Below are positions 30,920 to 38,794 of a stretch of DNA of 64,000 nucleotides, piece after piece. Made by a program: the position numbers and the translations under genes. The stretch comes from RI-153 sp963721725. GTDB taxonomy: Bacteria; Chloroflexota; Anaerolineae; Caldilineales; Caldilineaceae. The notes under the pieces are model-generated. The model was not told the origin of the DNA and made no database searches. It worked only from the letters and a program-made list of their open reading frames with translations. Location: NCBI GenBank assembly GCA_963721725.1, contig CAVRLX010000003.1:589163-653162 (forward strand), in the 5' to 3' direction. Each line of letters opens with the position of its first letter. The first letter of the stretch is position 1.

Positions 30920-31321
30920 TCACGAAAAGAGCGCCAGCGTGGCGGCGAAAATCCCCACCACAAGACAAAATCCAGTAAAGGTTACCAATAAGAGCGTCAG
31001 TGCACAGCTAAACCCAACATTCATGCCGATGGTGCGCCGATCATGCAGGGACGAGAGAAATGCCGCAGCTCCGCTCACGGCAGCCACTAAACCAAGCGTA
31101 GCAATGCCAGCACTCCAGGGCGCTGTTAGGTGGAAAACTGCATAGCTAAGATAGAATGCGACTATCCCAGAGCCAGTTCCAACCACGAGGCTGATTAAGA
31201 TAATAGGCAGGGTTGGCGTTGGTGCAGAAAGCTGAGCATCAATAAACGCACTCGAAATCGGCTTGGGTAGGTGGGTCGATGCCTGAATGAGCGGTGGGAT
31301 AGATCTAGGGTTCAAAATCAA
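30920..31321 (-). CDS. small membrane protein of unknown function
   Basis: A 133-residue protein. A soluble N-terminal 38 residues is followed by four hydrophobic segments (about 39-60, 63-85, 68-92 overlapping, and 105-132). No catalytic motif or family is recognised. It is the first gene of the minus-strand run that continues to the acyltransferase at 30883 (37-bp gap). The gap up to birA (31322-31471) would hold the divergent promoters. Either of the first Met codons could be the start. Confidence 0.6.
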   Translation of the reverse strand: MILNPRSIPPLIQASTHLPKPISSAFIDAQLSAPTPTLPIILISLVVGTGSGIVAFYLSYAVFHLTAPWSAGIATLGLVAAVSGAAAFLSSLHDRRTIGMNVGFSCALTLLLVTFTGFCLVVGIFAATLALFS

Positions 31322-31471
31322 CGCTCTTCCGGTATCACAGGAAAATCCACTGCAACTAGCTCTCCAGGTTTAGCGGCACGCAATGGACCCATATTTCTGA
31401 GCCTAAGTGAGACAATTCTACACGATTGATCTGGAGAGTACAAGCAAAACCGTTCGTGTCAGGAATTCACC

Positions 31472-32320
31472 ATGCCGCCCGACTCTACGTTGCTTTACGC
31501 CAACACGAATCCATCTCGCCATTCTTTTTTTGGCCGCATCTTTCAGCATCATCAACAGGTCCACAGCACCATGCCGCTGGCTCATGATCTGGTGCGCCAA
31601 GCCGAAACGCCAGCGGCGTCTGCCGGCGCGCTGATTGTGGCCGAAGAACAAACCCTGGGACGCGGACGGCTGGATCGTCGTTGGGATGCCCCGCCTGGCC
31701 GCGCCCTCTTGAGCAGTTTTGTAGTGGCCGATCCAGTTTTGCCCGCACAGCCTGCCCAACTGCCTATGATTGCGGGGCTGGCCGTGCTGCTTGCCCTGCG
31801 CCAAACTGTGCCGATACTCGCCCGCCAGATCTGGCTGAAATGGCCCAACGATCTCATCGTCGTGGGCGATGGGGCGATTGCCAAACTAGCGGGGATTCTT
31901 ATTGAAAGTGCCTATGGTCCCCAGGGCATGGACTATGCTGTACTGGGTATCGGCATCAACGTCAACCAGCGTGCCGCTGATCTTCCTGCACCGCGGCCTG
32001 GGGGGATTCGTCCGGTCAGCCTATATGCGCTTTTGCACCGAGAGACCAATCGCGCCGATCTGCTGCTGGCCTTGTGCCAAACGCTGGATCGCCTCCTGGT
32101 TAAGCCGTCCCGCCCCACGCCAGAAGCGCTACATCAGCAGTGGCAAGCCAATCTCATGGGCCTGAATCGCCCGGTGACCGTAGTCAATCACGATACCCGC
32201 CTCTCGGGTCATGTGGTCGGCACAACGCTGGAGGGAAGTCTGATTCTGACCGACAGCGGCAACAAGCGCTACGTCGTCGAGGCAGGCGACGCTGAGTTCC
32301 TCTGGCAACGCCCCGAATAA
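31472..32320 (+). CDS. birA: biotin--[acetyl-CoA-carboxylase] ligase
   Basis: A 282-residue biotin protein ligase that adenylates biotin and attaches it to the carrier Lys. The catalytic core is complete: QVHSTMPLAHD, AEEQTLGRGRLDRRWDAPPG (the GRGR loop binds biotinyl-AMP), WLKWPNDLIV, KLAGILIES and GIGINVNQ. A small SH3-like C-terminal domain follows (RPVTVVNHDTRLSGHVVG). There is no N-terminal helix-turn-helix, so it is a monofunctional class I ligase without the repressor role of E. coli BirA. An AGGA site precedes the ATG. It is divergent from the carboxylase operon whose carrier (25717-26211) is its obvious substrate. Confidence 0.94.
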   Translation: MPPDSTLLYANTNPSRHSFFGRIFQHHQQVHSTMPLAHDLVRQAETPAASAGALIVAEEQTLGRGRLDRRWDAPPGRALLSSFVVADPVLPAQPAQLPMIAGLAVLLALRQTVPILARQIWLKWPNDLIVVGDGAIAKLAGILIESAYGPQGMDYAVLGIGINVNQRAADLPAPRPGGIRPVSLYALLHRETNRADLLLALCQTLDRLLVKPSRPTPEALHQQWQANLMGLNRPVTVVNHDTRLSGHVVGTTLEGSLILTDSGNKRYVVEAGDAEFLWQRPE

Positions 32321-32428
32321 ACGCCAGATTTGCTCTTGATTGTTCAATTCATCGGCGCGCATGTATAATCCAACAGATTTGGGGTTCCACCCACTCAGCC
32401 TTTTCATATCCGACTACGGAATTTTTCG

Positions 32429-32791
32429 ATGATCTTATTGTACTTGACACCATTCCTGCGCCAGGGGCTGTTGCTGGCCTGTCTGCTTCTTACGCTAGGT
32501 CTATTCTTGAGCGTTGAAACCGGACCGCACTCTGTGCTGGCCCAGGAATCGCCACTATCCCCCTTGCAAGCCACCCAAGAGCCGCCATTGGAGGCGACTC
32601 CCACCGATCCATTAGCACCACTTTCACCGTCTGTCGATCGCGCACCGCTCCCCACTGTTTACCCTGCGCCATCCTCCAATTTGCCACTAGGCGAGCCGCT
32701 TCAGGCGCAGACCAGTCTACTTTTGGTAGGGTTGGTTCTGGCGGGCTTGGTCGTATCGGTGCTTTTGATTGGTGTGCGCTGGCGCTCATGA
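32429..32791 (+). CDS. Pro-rich secreted/membrane protein, small
   Basis: A 120-residue protein with an N-terminal signal/anchor helix (LLLACLLLTLGLFLS), a middle of about 50 residues rich in Pro, Ser, Thr and Leu, and a C-terminal transmembrane helix (LLLVGLVLAGLVVSVLLIGV) followed by RWRS, a short positive tail. The topology is a Pro-rich stalk outside with a membrane anchor. No family is recognised. Its stop overlaps the start of the next gene (ATGA), and that protein has the same plan, so they are co-translated and may act together. Confidence 0.6.
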   Translation: MILLYLTPFLRQGLLLACLLLTLGLFLSVETGPHSVLAQESPLSPLQATQEPPLEATPTDPLAPLSPSVDRAPLPTVYPAPSSNLPLGEPLQAQTSLLLVGLVLAGLVVSVLLIGVRWRS

Positions 32792-33408
32792 AAAGTGTGC
32801 AAGCGCCTGCTCCCCGCCATCGCCACGCCTGGGGCTGGCTATTTTTGGCGATAGTTGTTGGTCTTCTCTCGGCCCACAGTGTGGGCCGAGCCGAATTTGC
32901 CGCACAGCTATCACCGCTGGAGACGCCCACAGAAACACCCTTTTTTGTGCCCACGGATACGCCGTTTGCAGTTGCCACCGAAACCCCCATTATCTTTCCC
33001 GTGGAGCCATCTGCGTTCGATACGCCCACGCCAGAGGGTGGCCTCCCGGTGGACGAAAACAACAATTTACCTTTGGAAACGCCCACACCGCTGCTCATCT
33101 TGCCGCCCATAGATCGGCCCATTGTGTTGGTTGAACCGACTACTTCCCCCGAATTTGCCGATTTATTAGGCGTGATCCTACACAGCGCAGCCGCCGCCAC
33201 GGCGTGGATTTGGTTTGCGTGTGGTTCACTGATTTTCTTTATTGTGGCTGGGATCGTCGCCGGGCTATACTTGTCCCAACAGCACCGCAATCGCTATCAA
33301 ATCTACACAGTCGTGCCAGAGGATCGGCCCAACATTGCGTTGCAAAAACCAGAAAAACCCGCCCGACCCGTCCCAGATGATGACATCTGGCCGGCGTCGC
33401 TTCCGTAA
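32788..33408 (+). CDS. Pro/Thr-rich membrane-anchored protein
   Basis: A 206-residue protein overlapping the preceding gene by 4 bp. It has an N-terminal signal/anchor (WGWLFLAIVVGLLSAHSVG), a long extracytoplasmic stretch of ETPTETP/TDTPF repeats, a transmembrane helix (IWFACGSLIFFIVAGIVAGL) and a cytoplasmic tail of about 50 residues (HRNRYQIYTVVPEDRP onwards). The PT-rich region resembles the linkers in the cohesin proteins at 60-63 kb. No enzymatic domain is seen. The glycosyltransferase starts 24 bp downstream, which might glycosylate this Thr-rich stalk; that is speculation. Confidence 0.65.
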   Translation: MKSVQAPAPRHRHAWGWLFLAIVVGLLSAHSVGRAEFAAQLSPLETPTETPFFVPTDTPFAVATETPIIFPVEPSAFDTPTPEGGLPVDENNNLPLETPTPLLILPPIDRPIVLVEPTTSPEFADLLGVILHSAAAATAWIWFACGSLIFFIVAGIVAGLYLSQQHRNRYQIYTVVPEDRPNIALQKPEKPARPVPDDDIWPASLP

Positions 33409-33432
33409 CAAGTGATTTAGACAGCAAAGCGT

Positions 33433-35112
33433 ATGAATGTATCACCTGAGTTGCCACCTGTAGTTTTCCGCGAGAAAGAGATTGCGCCCCCCTCAACCTC
33501 TCCCCTTGCCGAGATCAGCATTATCCAAGCCACGGCTCCCCTGCCCCGCCAGCGGTTCGCAACCACGATGACGCTGCTGGGGATGACGATCCTAGCCTTT
33601 GCCTGGCGGTTGGTCGGGTTGACCGAACAGAGTCTTTGGCGTGATGAAATTGATGTGATCTATCTGGCGCTGCGTCCGCTTTCCGAAACGGCCAGCATGT
33701 TTATCTCGCCTGCCCAAAATGGCCCGCTCTACTACTTTTTCATTCGGCTCTGGGTATCTTTGACTGGCAGCAGTGAATTTGCCTTGCGCTATTCATCAGT
33801 ACTCTTTGGCACGCTTGCGATTCTCCTTTTTTGGCAAACGGCACGGCGCTTGCTTCCCAGCAGTGGGCGGCTGGATTGGGGCAACGTTCCATTGTTGGCA
33901 ACGCTTTTGCTGGCCTTTAATCCCTATCAGGTCTGGTATAGCCAAGAAGGCAAGATGTACGCGCTGGTCATGTGTACGGCGCTGCTTTCGTGCTGGAGTT
34001 GGATAGAGGCCATGCGCTTGGGCGGGCGAGGACGCTGGTTTCGCTATCTCATCCTGACCACGCTTTCCATCTATACCCACCTCATGACGGCGCTGCTCTT
34101 GCCGCTGCATCTTGTCTGGTTTATGCTCTGTTGGCCGCTGAACAAAACGCGCTGGCGCGGCTATCTGGCTACGCTTAGCGGCTTTGTCTTGCCCTATGTG
34201 CCCCTGGTCTGGTGGCAATGGCACTATCTCACCAGTCTGGATTATCAAAGCGGCTATCGTTTTACGCCCTTTGCCGAGGTGTTGCGCATCCTGTTGTTGG
34301 ATCACACCCGCGGCGCGCTGGTGAGTATGAACAATCTATGGCTGATACCGCTCTTCTTTCTCGGGTTGGCAGGGGTATTGGTCGGCTATAGCGAGATCCA
34401 AACCCAAGCGTCTATAAACCATCCATCTCAGAGCGTTGGGTTACTTCCTGTGCGCGGCGAATTTCGTATGGCAATGATCGTAGCATGGCTTGTCGTGCCC
34501 GTGCTTTTGCTGCATGGTGTAAGCTTAATCAAGCCCGTCTTTGTGGATCGCTACGTGATCTGGATTGCGTCCGCTGTGGCAATGATCGTTGCCCTGGGCC
34601 TCCAAGTGATGCGTCACAGCCACCCGCGCTGGGGAACACTCCTGGCGGGGATACTTTTAAGCTATACGCTTGTGCTTTGGGGATGGACAAGTTGGCAACA
34701 GACATACACACCCAACAAGACCCAATTACGACAGGCAATTACGTATGTGAACCAATCGCGCCAGGCCGGCGAACTGCTGATCTTGCAGATTCCCCACACG
34801 CACTATGCCTATCGCTACTATACCAGCGATTTTGGCGATGATCCTTTTGCCGATAGCGACGCCCGCCTGCATCCGTGGACTGAAGGGCTGTGGACGCATA
34901 ATGCGCTCTCTGACACAGACGCCAGCCTAGCGGTGGATCAGATGATGCAGCAACGTACCGACGGATTTGATCGGGCGTGGGTGGTGCTGGTAGAGTCTAC
35001 CTCTTGGGATCCGCGCCGTTTGATGGAGATCTGGCTGGATACCCAGGGTGAATTGTTGGACCGTCAACTCTTTCATGGCATTGAAGTTCGCCATTATCAA
35101 CTGCCAGAGTAG
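33433..35112 (+). CDS. GT39-family membrane glycosyltransferase (ArnT/PMT-like)
   Basis: A 559-residue protein with a hydrophilic N-terminal 45 residues and then about ten transmembrane helices. The first loop carries the acidic motif LWRDEIDVIYLALRPLSETA, the Asp-Glu of GT39 enzymes that use polyprenyl-phosphate sugars. PYQVWYSQEGKMYALVM after helix 4-5 is also typical. The C-terminal 120 residues are a soluble outer domain (ITYVNQSRQAGELLILQIPH onwards). The acceptor could be protein or lipid. It follows two Thr/Pro-rich membrane proteins and is followed 19 bp later by the site-2-type protease, so a four-gene unit is likely. No strong ribosome site precedes the ATG. Confidence 0.85.
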   Translation: MNVSPELPPVVFREKEIAPPSTSPLAEISIIQATAPLPRQRFATTMTLLGMTILAFAWRLVGLTEQSLWRDEIDVIYLALRPLSETASMFISPAQNGPLYYFFIRLWVSLTGSSEFALRYSSVLFGTLAILLFWQTARRLLPSSGRLDWGNVPLLATLLLAFNPYQVWYSQEGKMYALVMCTALLSCWSWIEAMRLGGRGRWFRYLILTTLSIYTHLMTALLLPLHLVWFMLCWPLNKTRWRGYLATLSGFVLPYVPLVWWQWHYLTSLDYQSGYRFTPFAEVLRILLLDHTRGALVSMNNLWLIPLFFLGLAGVLVGYSEIQTQASINHPSQSVGLLPVRGEFRMAMIVAWLVVPVLLLHGVSLIKPVFVDRYVIWIASAVAMIVALGLQVMRHSHPRWGTLLAGILLSYTLVLWGWTSWQQTYTPNKTQLRQAITYVNQSRQAGELLILQIPHTHYAYRYYTSDFGDDPFADSDARLHPWTEGLWTHNALSDTDASLAVDQMMQQRTDGFDRAWVVLVESTSWDPRRLMEIWLDTQGELLDRQLFHGIEVRHYQLPE

Positions 35113-35131
35113 CGTCTGGACTGGAGAAGAT

Positions 35132-35875
35132 ATGTATCGCAGACCGTCTGGCTATGGCTGGAACGCACTGAGTCGTAATCAACAGATCGCCGTCATCGTT
35201 GTGGGCGTATTGGTTATTTTGGGCCTCTTTAGTGGAGGCGGCAGCCTGGGCAGGTTAGGCGATCCAAGCTGGATTGTAGCCGCTGCCGCCATTGTCTTTA
35301 TTGCCTTTCCTGTGCATGAAATGGCGCACGCCGCCGCAGCCGTGGCGTTGGGCGATCCCACGCCGCGCAACCAGGGGCGATTTACCTTCAACCCGCTGGC
35401 CCATATTGACCCCATGGGCGCGCTGTTGATCTTTCTCACCGGCTTTGGCTGGGCCAAACCCGTGATGTGGAATCCGCGCAACATTACCATCGACCAAAGA
35501 CTGGGAGCGATTATCGTGGCCCTGGCTGGCCCCGTGAGCAATCTGGTGTTGGCGGCGCTACTCTTGCTGGTCATTCGCTTTGTGCCCGTGCCCAGTGGAA
35601 CAGTGGAACGTAGCACGGTCGTCTTCTTTCTACAGAGCATACAGACATTTGTCTACATCAACGTGCTGCTCTTTGTCTTTAACCTGATTCCTGTCCCGCC
35701 GCTGGACGGTTCGCACATTCTTTTTGCCCTGCTGCCAGGGGATAATTTCCAGTTACAGATGCAGTTGGGACGGTATGGCTTTTTGTTCCTTTTCCTGATC
35801 ATCTTCCTGGCCCCCCAGATTATCACTGGGCCGGTGAGCGCGATCATGCAAGCCATGACGTCGCTTTTGCTTTAA
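35132..35875 (+). CDS. site-2-type intramembrane zinc protease (M50 family)
   Basis: A 247-residue integral membrane metalloprotease. The zinc site HEMAH lies in AFPVHEMAHAAAAVALGDPT (about residue 60), and the distal Asp ligand sits in FNLIPVPPLDGSHILFALLP (about 192). Between them NPLAHIDPMGALLIFLTGFGWAKPV is characteristic of the group III family (YwhC/SpoIVFB-like). About six helices are predicted, and no PDZ domain is present. The ATG follows GGAGAAG. Substrates are unknown; the nearby membrane-anchored stalk proteins (32429-33408) are possible candidates only by position. The open frame continues 28 codons upstream but into the previous gene. Confidence 0.9.
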   Translation: MYRRPSGYGWNALSRNQQIAVIVVGVLVILGLFSGGGSLGRLGDPSWIVAAAAIVFIAFPVHEMAHAAAAVALGDPTPRNQGRFTFNPLAHIDPMGALLIFLTGFGWAKPVMWNPRNITIDQRLGAIIVALAGPVSNLVLAALLLLVIRFVPVPSGTVERSTVVFFLQSIQTFVYINVLLFVFNLIPVPPLDGSHILFALLPGDNFQLQMQLGRYGFLFLFLIIFLAPQIITGPVSAIMQAMTSLLL

Positions 35876-35918
35876 CGCCTGGATTTGTGATAGTTAGACT
35901 ACGATTGGATTGCACCTT

Positions 35919-35992
35919 CTATACGAAGCAGCGCCACAAAGGAACAGTTTCTGCTCGTTCAAAAATCTCCTTGTGTGCAACTGCGGAGTATA
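35919..35992 (-). repeat. 70-bp dispersed element, copy A
   Basis: On the minus strand this matches the elements at 36748-36816 and 50963-51035: TACTCCGCAG, CACACAA, then ATTTTT, GAGCAG, a GTTCCTTT core and GGCGCTGCTT. It ends about 25 bp before the HD-domain gene start. The three copies are all in gaps and just upstream of genes. Confidence 0.75.
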
Positions 35993-36015
35993 TCTTAGTG
36001 AGAATTGGCGGAGAT

Positions 36016-36654
36016 ATGAGTATTGAACTTAATTTTCAACCCGGCTCATCAAGCGCAATTGTCGAAATGAAGCCCCAGATTGATGCACAGCGGGTCTCGA
36101 GAAAACCGGCGTGGCCTTTCCGCATCTATCACCGTGTGCGCCAGTTTGCCAACGGCGCGCTGGCCTATGTGCATCCCGACGAGATGCTCATCGCCGCCCA
36201 TCTTCTCCCCAAACCGGCACTGGCACGCTTTTGTCATTTACCCCTAGATGCCCAACGCCACAGTTTTAATGTGCTATACAGCCTACAAGATGCGGCATGG
36301 ATTGACCCCGATCTGGCCGCAGCAGCGCTGTTACACGATGTCGGCAAGATGGCCTGCGACGACGGCAACCTGCACTATTCCGTGTGGGCGCGCGTATTGC
36401 TTGTCCTGTTGGATGTTGTTTGCCCGCACAAGGTCAACCACCTTTCGTCGCCCGATCCGCGGAGTGGCTGGCGCTATTTACTACATGTTCACCGTGCCCA
36501 TCCTGAAATTGGGGCAGCCTGGGCCAAAAACGATGAATGCAGCGAATTGACCTGTTGGCTGATTGCCCATCATCAGGACGAACTTACCGTGCCCCCGCAG
36601 AGCAATCCCCAAGAATTGCTCACCATGCTCCAATGGGCCGACAACCGCAACTAA
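36016..36654 (+). CDS. HD-domain protein (putative phosphohydrolase)
   Basis: A 212-residue protein with an HD metal-dependent phosphohydrolase fold. Motifs appear in order: RHSFNVLYSLQDA (first His, about residue 79), AAALLHDVGKMA (HD pair, about 105), and later HRAHPEIGAAWA and CWLIAHHQDEL with His residues that would complete the metal site. It is shorter than most regulatory HD proteins and has no attached sensor or nucleotide-binding domain. The preferred ATG at 36016 has GGAG just upstream; the open frame extends to 35887 but crosses a dispersed repeat. Substrate unknown. Confidence 0.8.
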   Translation: MSIELNFQPGSSSAIVEMKPQIDAQRVSRKPAWPFRIYHRVRQFANGALAYVHPDEMLIAAHLLPKPALARFCHLPLDAQRHSFNVLYSLQDAAWIDPDLAAAALLHDVGKMACDDGNLHYSVWARVLLVLLDVVCPHKVNHLSSPDPRSGWRYLLHVHRAHPEIGAAWAKNDECSELTCWLIAHHQDELTVPPQSNPQELLTMLQWADNRN

Positions 36655-36673
36655 TCGAAATCGTATCGATACA

Positions 36674-36735
36674 GGTGCGACGCACTCGCCAAGAGTAAAA
36701 TGGTTGTAAAAGCGTGTGTGGCGAGTGCGTCGCAC
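36674..36735. repeat. 67-bp inverted-repeat element, copy 2
   Basis: Second copy of the element at 17451-17517. Arm GGTGCGACGCACTCGCCA at 36674-36691 and its complement at 36719-36735; the centre differs at a few positions. It is followed after 12 bp by copy B of the other dispersed element, so the two families sit side by side here. Confidence 0.8.
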
Positions 36736-36747
36736 TATAGACCTTTC

Positions 36748-36816
36748 ATACTCCGCAGCACACAAGGGCATTTTTCAAAGAGCAGTCAATGTTCCTTTGG
36801 GGCGCTGCTTGTGTAG
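36748..36816 (+). repeat. 70-bp dispersed element, copy B
   Basis: Plus-strand copy of the element found at 35919-35992 (minus) and 50963-51035 (plus). It reads ATACTCCGCAGCACACAA, a poly-T centre, AAAGAGCAG, GTTCCTTT and GCGCTGCTT. It lies 24 bp before the TyrA-like gene, in the same relation as the other copies to their downstream genes. Confidence 0.75.
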
Positions 36817-36840
36817 TTACTCGGAATCAAGGAGTTTCAC

Positions 36841-37821
36841 ATGGCAAAATCCAAAATAGCTATCATCGGGCTTGGCCTCACCGGCAGCAGTATGGGCATG
36901 GCGATGCAGCGCGAGCCAATTGACTTTGAGATTGTCGGCCATGATCGCGATCCAGAAGTGGCGGCAGCGGCCAAACGCCAGGGGAGCGTAGGGCGCACCG
37001 AATGGAATTTGCACAATGCCTGTGCTGGAGCCAGCCTGATTATTATAGCCATCCCGCTGGATCAGATCCCCGAAGTGCTGGAACAGATCGCCGATGATAT
37101 GGCTCCTGGCAGCGTACTCTTTGCCATGAGCGATGTGATGCAGCCTATGTTGGATTTTGCCCAGCGTGTGCTGCCGGAGCGTGTCCATTTTGTGGTGGGA
37201 CATCCCATCTACACGGGCGTGGGTATGTTGTTGGATGCACGGGCGGATCTCTTTGATGGCATTCAGTTTTGTATCGGATCGAATGCAGCTACCGCCGCCG
37301 AAGCGCTGGATCTGGTCAACAATCTGGTAATACGTGTGGGAGCCACACCGCTCTACATGGACGTTGCCGAACATGATGGCATTGCCTCGTTGGTCGAACA
37401 TCTTCCCCAACTTTTGGGCGCGGCGCTCATGAGCACCGCTGCCGCTGCGCCGGGCTGGCAAGATAGCCGCAAAGTGGCGGGCAAATACTTTGCCAATGCC
37501 ACCAAGGTGGGTGAGAACGGCAGCGCGCTGGCGCGCACGCTCTTCGTGAATCGGGAAAATCTGTTGCGCAGTCTGGAGCGTTATCAAGCCGTCCTGGATA
37601 CGTGGCGGGAATTTTTAAGCAGCGAAGATGAAACAAAGTTGACCAAAGCGTTAATAACAGCAAGCGAGGAACGTCTGCGCTGGGAAACCCAGGCCCAGTT
37701 GAAAGATTGGGATCGTGTGGTGGAGATGCCCAAAGAGGATCAGCCAGGATTGCTGCGGCAGATGTTTTTTGGTGGGTTGAGGGGCAATCGCAACCGTGCC
37801 CAGAAGCCCAGCCAAGAGTAG
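36841..37821 (+). CDS. prephenate dehydrogenase-like (TyrA-type) protein
   Basis: A 326-residue protein with a Rossmann NAD-binding domain at the N-terminus (IAIIGLGLTGSSMGMAM, about residues 6-22) and VGHDRDP, the end of beta-2 that selects the cofactor. The core continues with IIIAIPLDQIPEVLEQI and FVVGHPIYTG, the His/Gly segment typical of TyrA. The C-terminal half is all-helical (dimerisation domain). The family oxidises prephenate or arogenate to make tyrosine, but I do not see enough of the substrate-binding residues to assert that activity, and no other aromatic amino acid genes are near. It begins 24 bp after a dispersed repeat and ends before a terminator shared with the J-domain gene. 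Confidence 0.78.
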   Translation: MAKSKIAIIGLGLTGSSMGMAMQREPIDFEIVGHDRDPEVAAAAKRQGSVGRTEWNLHNACAGASLIIIAIPLDQIPEVLEQIADDMAPGSVLFAMSDVMQPMLDFAQRVLPERVHFVVGHPIYTGVGMLLDARADLFDGIQFCIGSNAATAAEALDLVNNLVIRVGATPLYMDVAEHDGIASLVEHLPQLLGAALMSTAAAAPGWQDSRKVAGKYFANATKVGENGSALARTLFVNRENLLRSLERYQAVLDTWREFLSSEDETKLTKALITASEERLRWETQAQLKDWDRVVEMPKEDQPGLLRQMFFGGLRGNRNRAQKPSQE

Positions 37822-37845
37822 GGCAGGGCCAGGGGAAATCTGGCA

Positions 37846-37882
37846 AAAGGATAGGGCCTTGAGATTCAAGGCCCTATCCTTT
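37846..37882. terminator. bidirectional terminator between tyrA-like and J-domain genes
   Basis: 17-bp arms at 37846-37862 and 37866-37882 with a 3-nt loop, stem AAAGGATAGGGCCTTGA. T-rich flanks on both sides make it usable by both convergent genes. Confidence 0.75.
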
Positions 37883-37912
37883 GGAACCGTGTAACGATTG
37901 TCAGCCCTGGCT

Positions 37913-38689
37913 TTATCGCAACTGTGGATAGGCCGCTGCAATTGCCAGCCCTGTAAAGAGCAGCATGGGCAGGCTAAAAAGCGGAAATATACCCATGAAA
38001 AGTAGAAAAACAAAACTCCCAATGAGCACGCCCAATACGATCCCAACGAGGGCAAACATGGGGAGATAGCGACCACGACGGCGGCCCACCGAACGCCGGA
38101 TAATCTGGGCCAAAGCACTGCCAGCCCCCGACCCTGCCACAAAAGCGATAATCAGCCCCCAGAAGCCAAAGCCGCCAATCAGCAACCCCACAAACGGCGC
38201 GGCAATCGCCGAGACCGCAAAGCCCACGCCAAAAGCAATCACATTGTCCGACCCTACGGCGTTGAAATAGCTCTTCTGTTGTTCGCGCACACAATCTTTG
38301 CAGCGATAGCCCACCGGCGTCTGCACAGCACACTTCATGCAGATCGGTTTGTTACAGCGGTTGCAGCGCAGCAACGTCTCCACATCGGGATGGTTGGCGC
38401 AATAGAGCACGGCGCTCTCACCGCCAACAGTGGGCAGCGGATCGCCATCATACACTGCCCGTTTCAGCGGATCTGACAGCACGGCATAAGCTTCTTCCAC
38501 TTCGGCCAATTTAGCCGCGGCATAGGCCCGATCCTCACCATCCTCCATGCGCTCTGGCTGATAGAGCCGCTGCAATCGCTCGTACTGACGCTCAATGTCG
38601 GCGGGCAGGGCATTTTCGGTCAAATCTAACACTTGATAATATTCTTTGGCGCGCTCGGCGCTCTTTGAATTTGTCATCACAATGGACAC
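37913..38689 (-). CDS. J-domain-like protein with B-box zinc finger and membrane helices
   Basis: A 258-residue protein. Residues 15-75 follow the J-domain fold (EYYQVLDLTENALPADIERQ, then LAEVEEAYAVLSDPLKRAVYDG), but the HPD tripeptide that stimulates DnaK is replaced by QPE, so Hsp70 partnership is doubtful. Next comes a zinc finger of the B-box kind, with CANHPDVETLLRC then CNRCNKPICMKC and RCKDC (about 90-130). The C-terminal 120 residues contain about four transmembrane helices with Gly-rich stretches. It may be a membrane-anchored adaptor. Start options are GTG 38689 and ATG 38677; the latter has a better-spaced GAGAG site. Confidence 0.78.
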   Translation of the reverse strand: MSIVMTNSKSAERAKEYYQVLDLTENALPADIERQYERLQRLYQPERMEDGEDRAYAAAKLAEVEEAYAVLSDPLKRAVYDGDPLPTVGGESAVLYCANHPDVETLLRCNRCNKPICMKCAVQTPVGYRCKDCVREQQKSYFNAVGSDNVIAFGVGFAVSAIAAPFVGLLIGGFGFWGLIIAFVAGSGAGSALAQIIRRSVGRRRGRYLPMFALVGIVLGVLIGSFVFLLFMGIFPLFSLPMLLFTGLAIAAAYPQLR

Positions 38690-38794
38690 TCTCTTGAATC
38701 AAGCGGCTTCACAAAAGTAGTTTCTCTTTGGCAGGCCATAAGCAATTCTACCCAGTTGGTTTTGCGCGGGCTGTCAGGAAAATTGCACTTTGGC

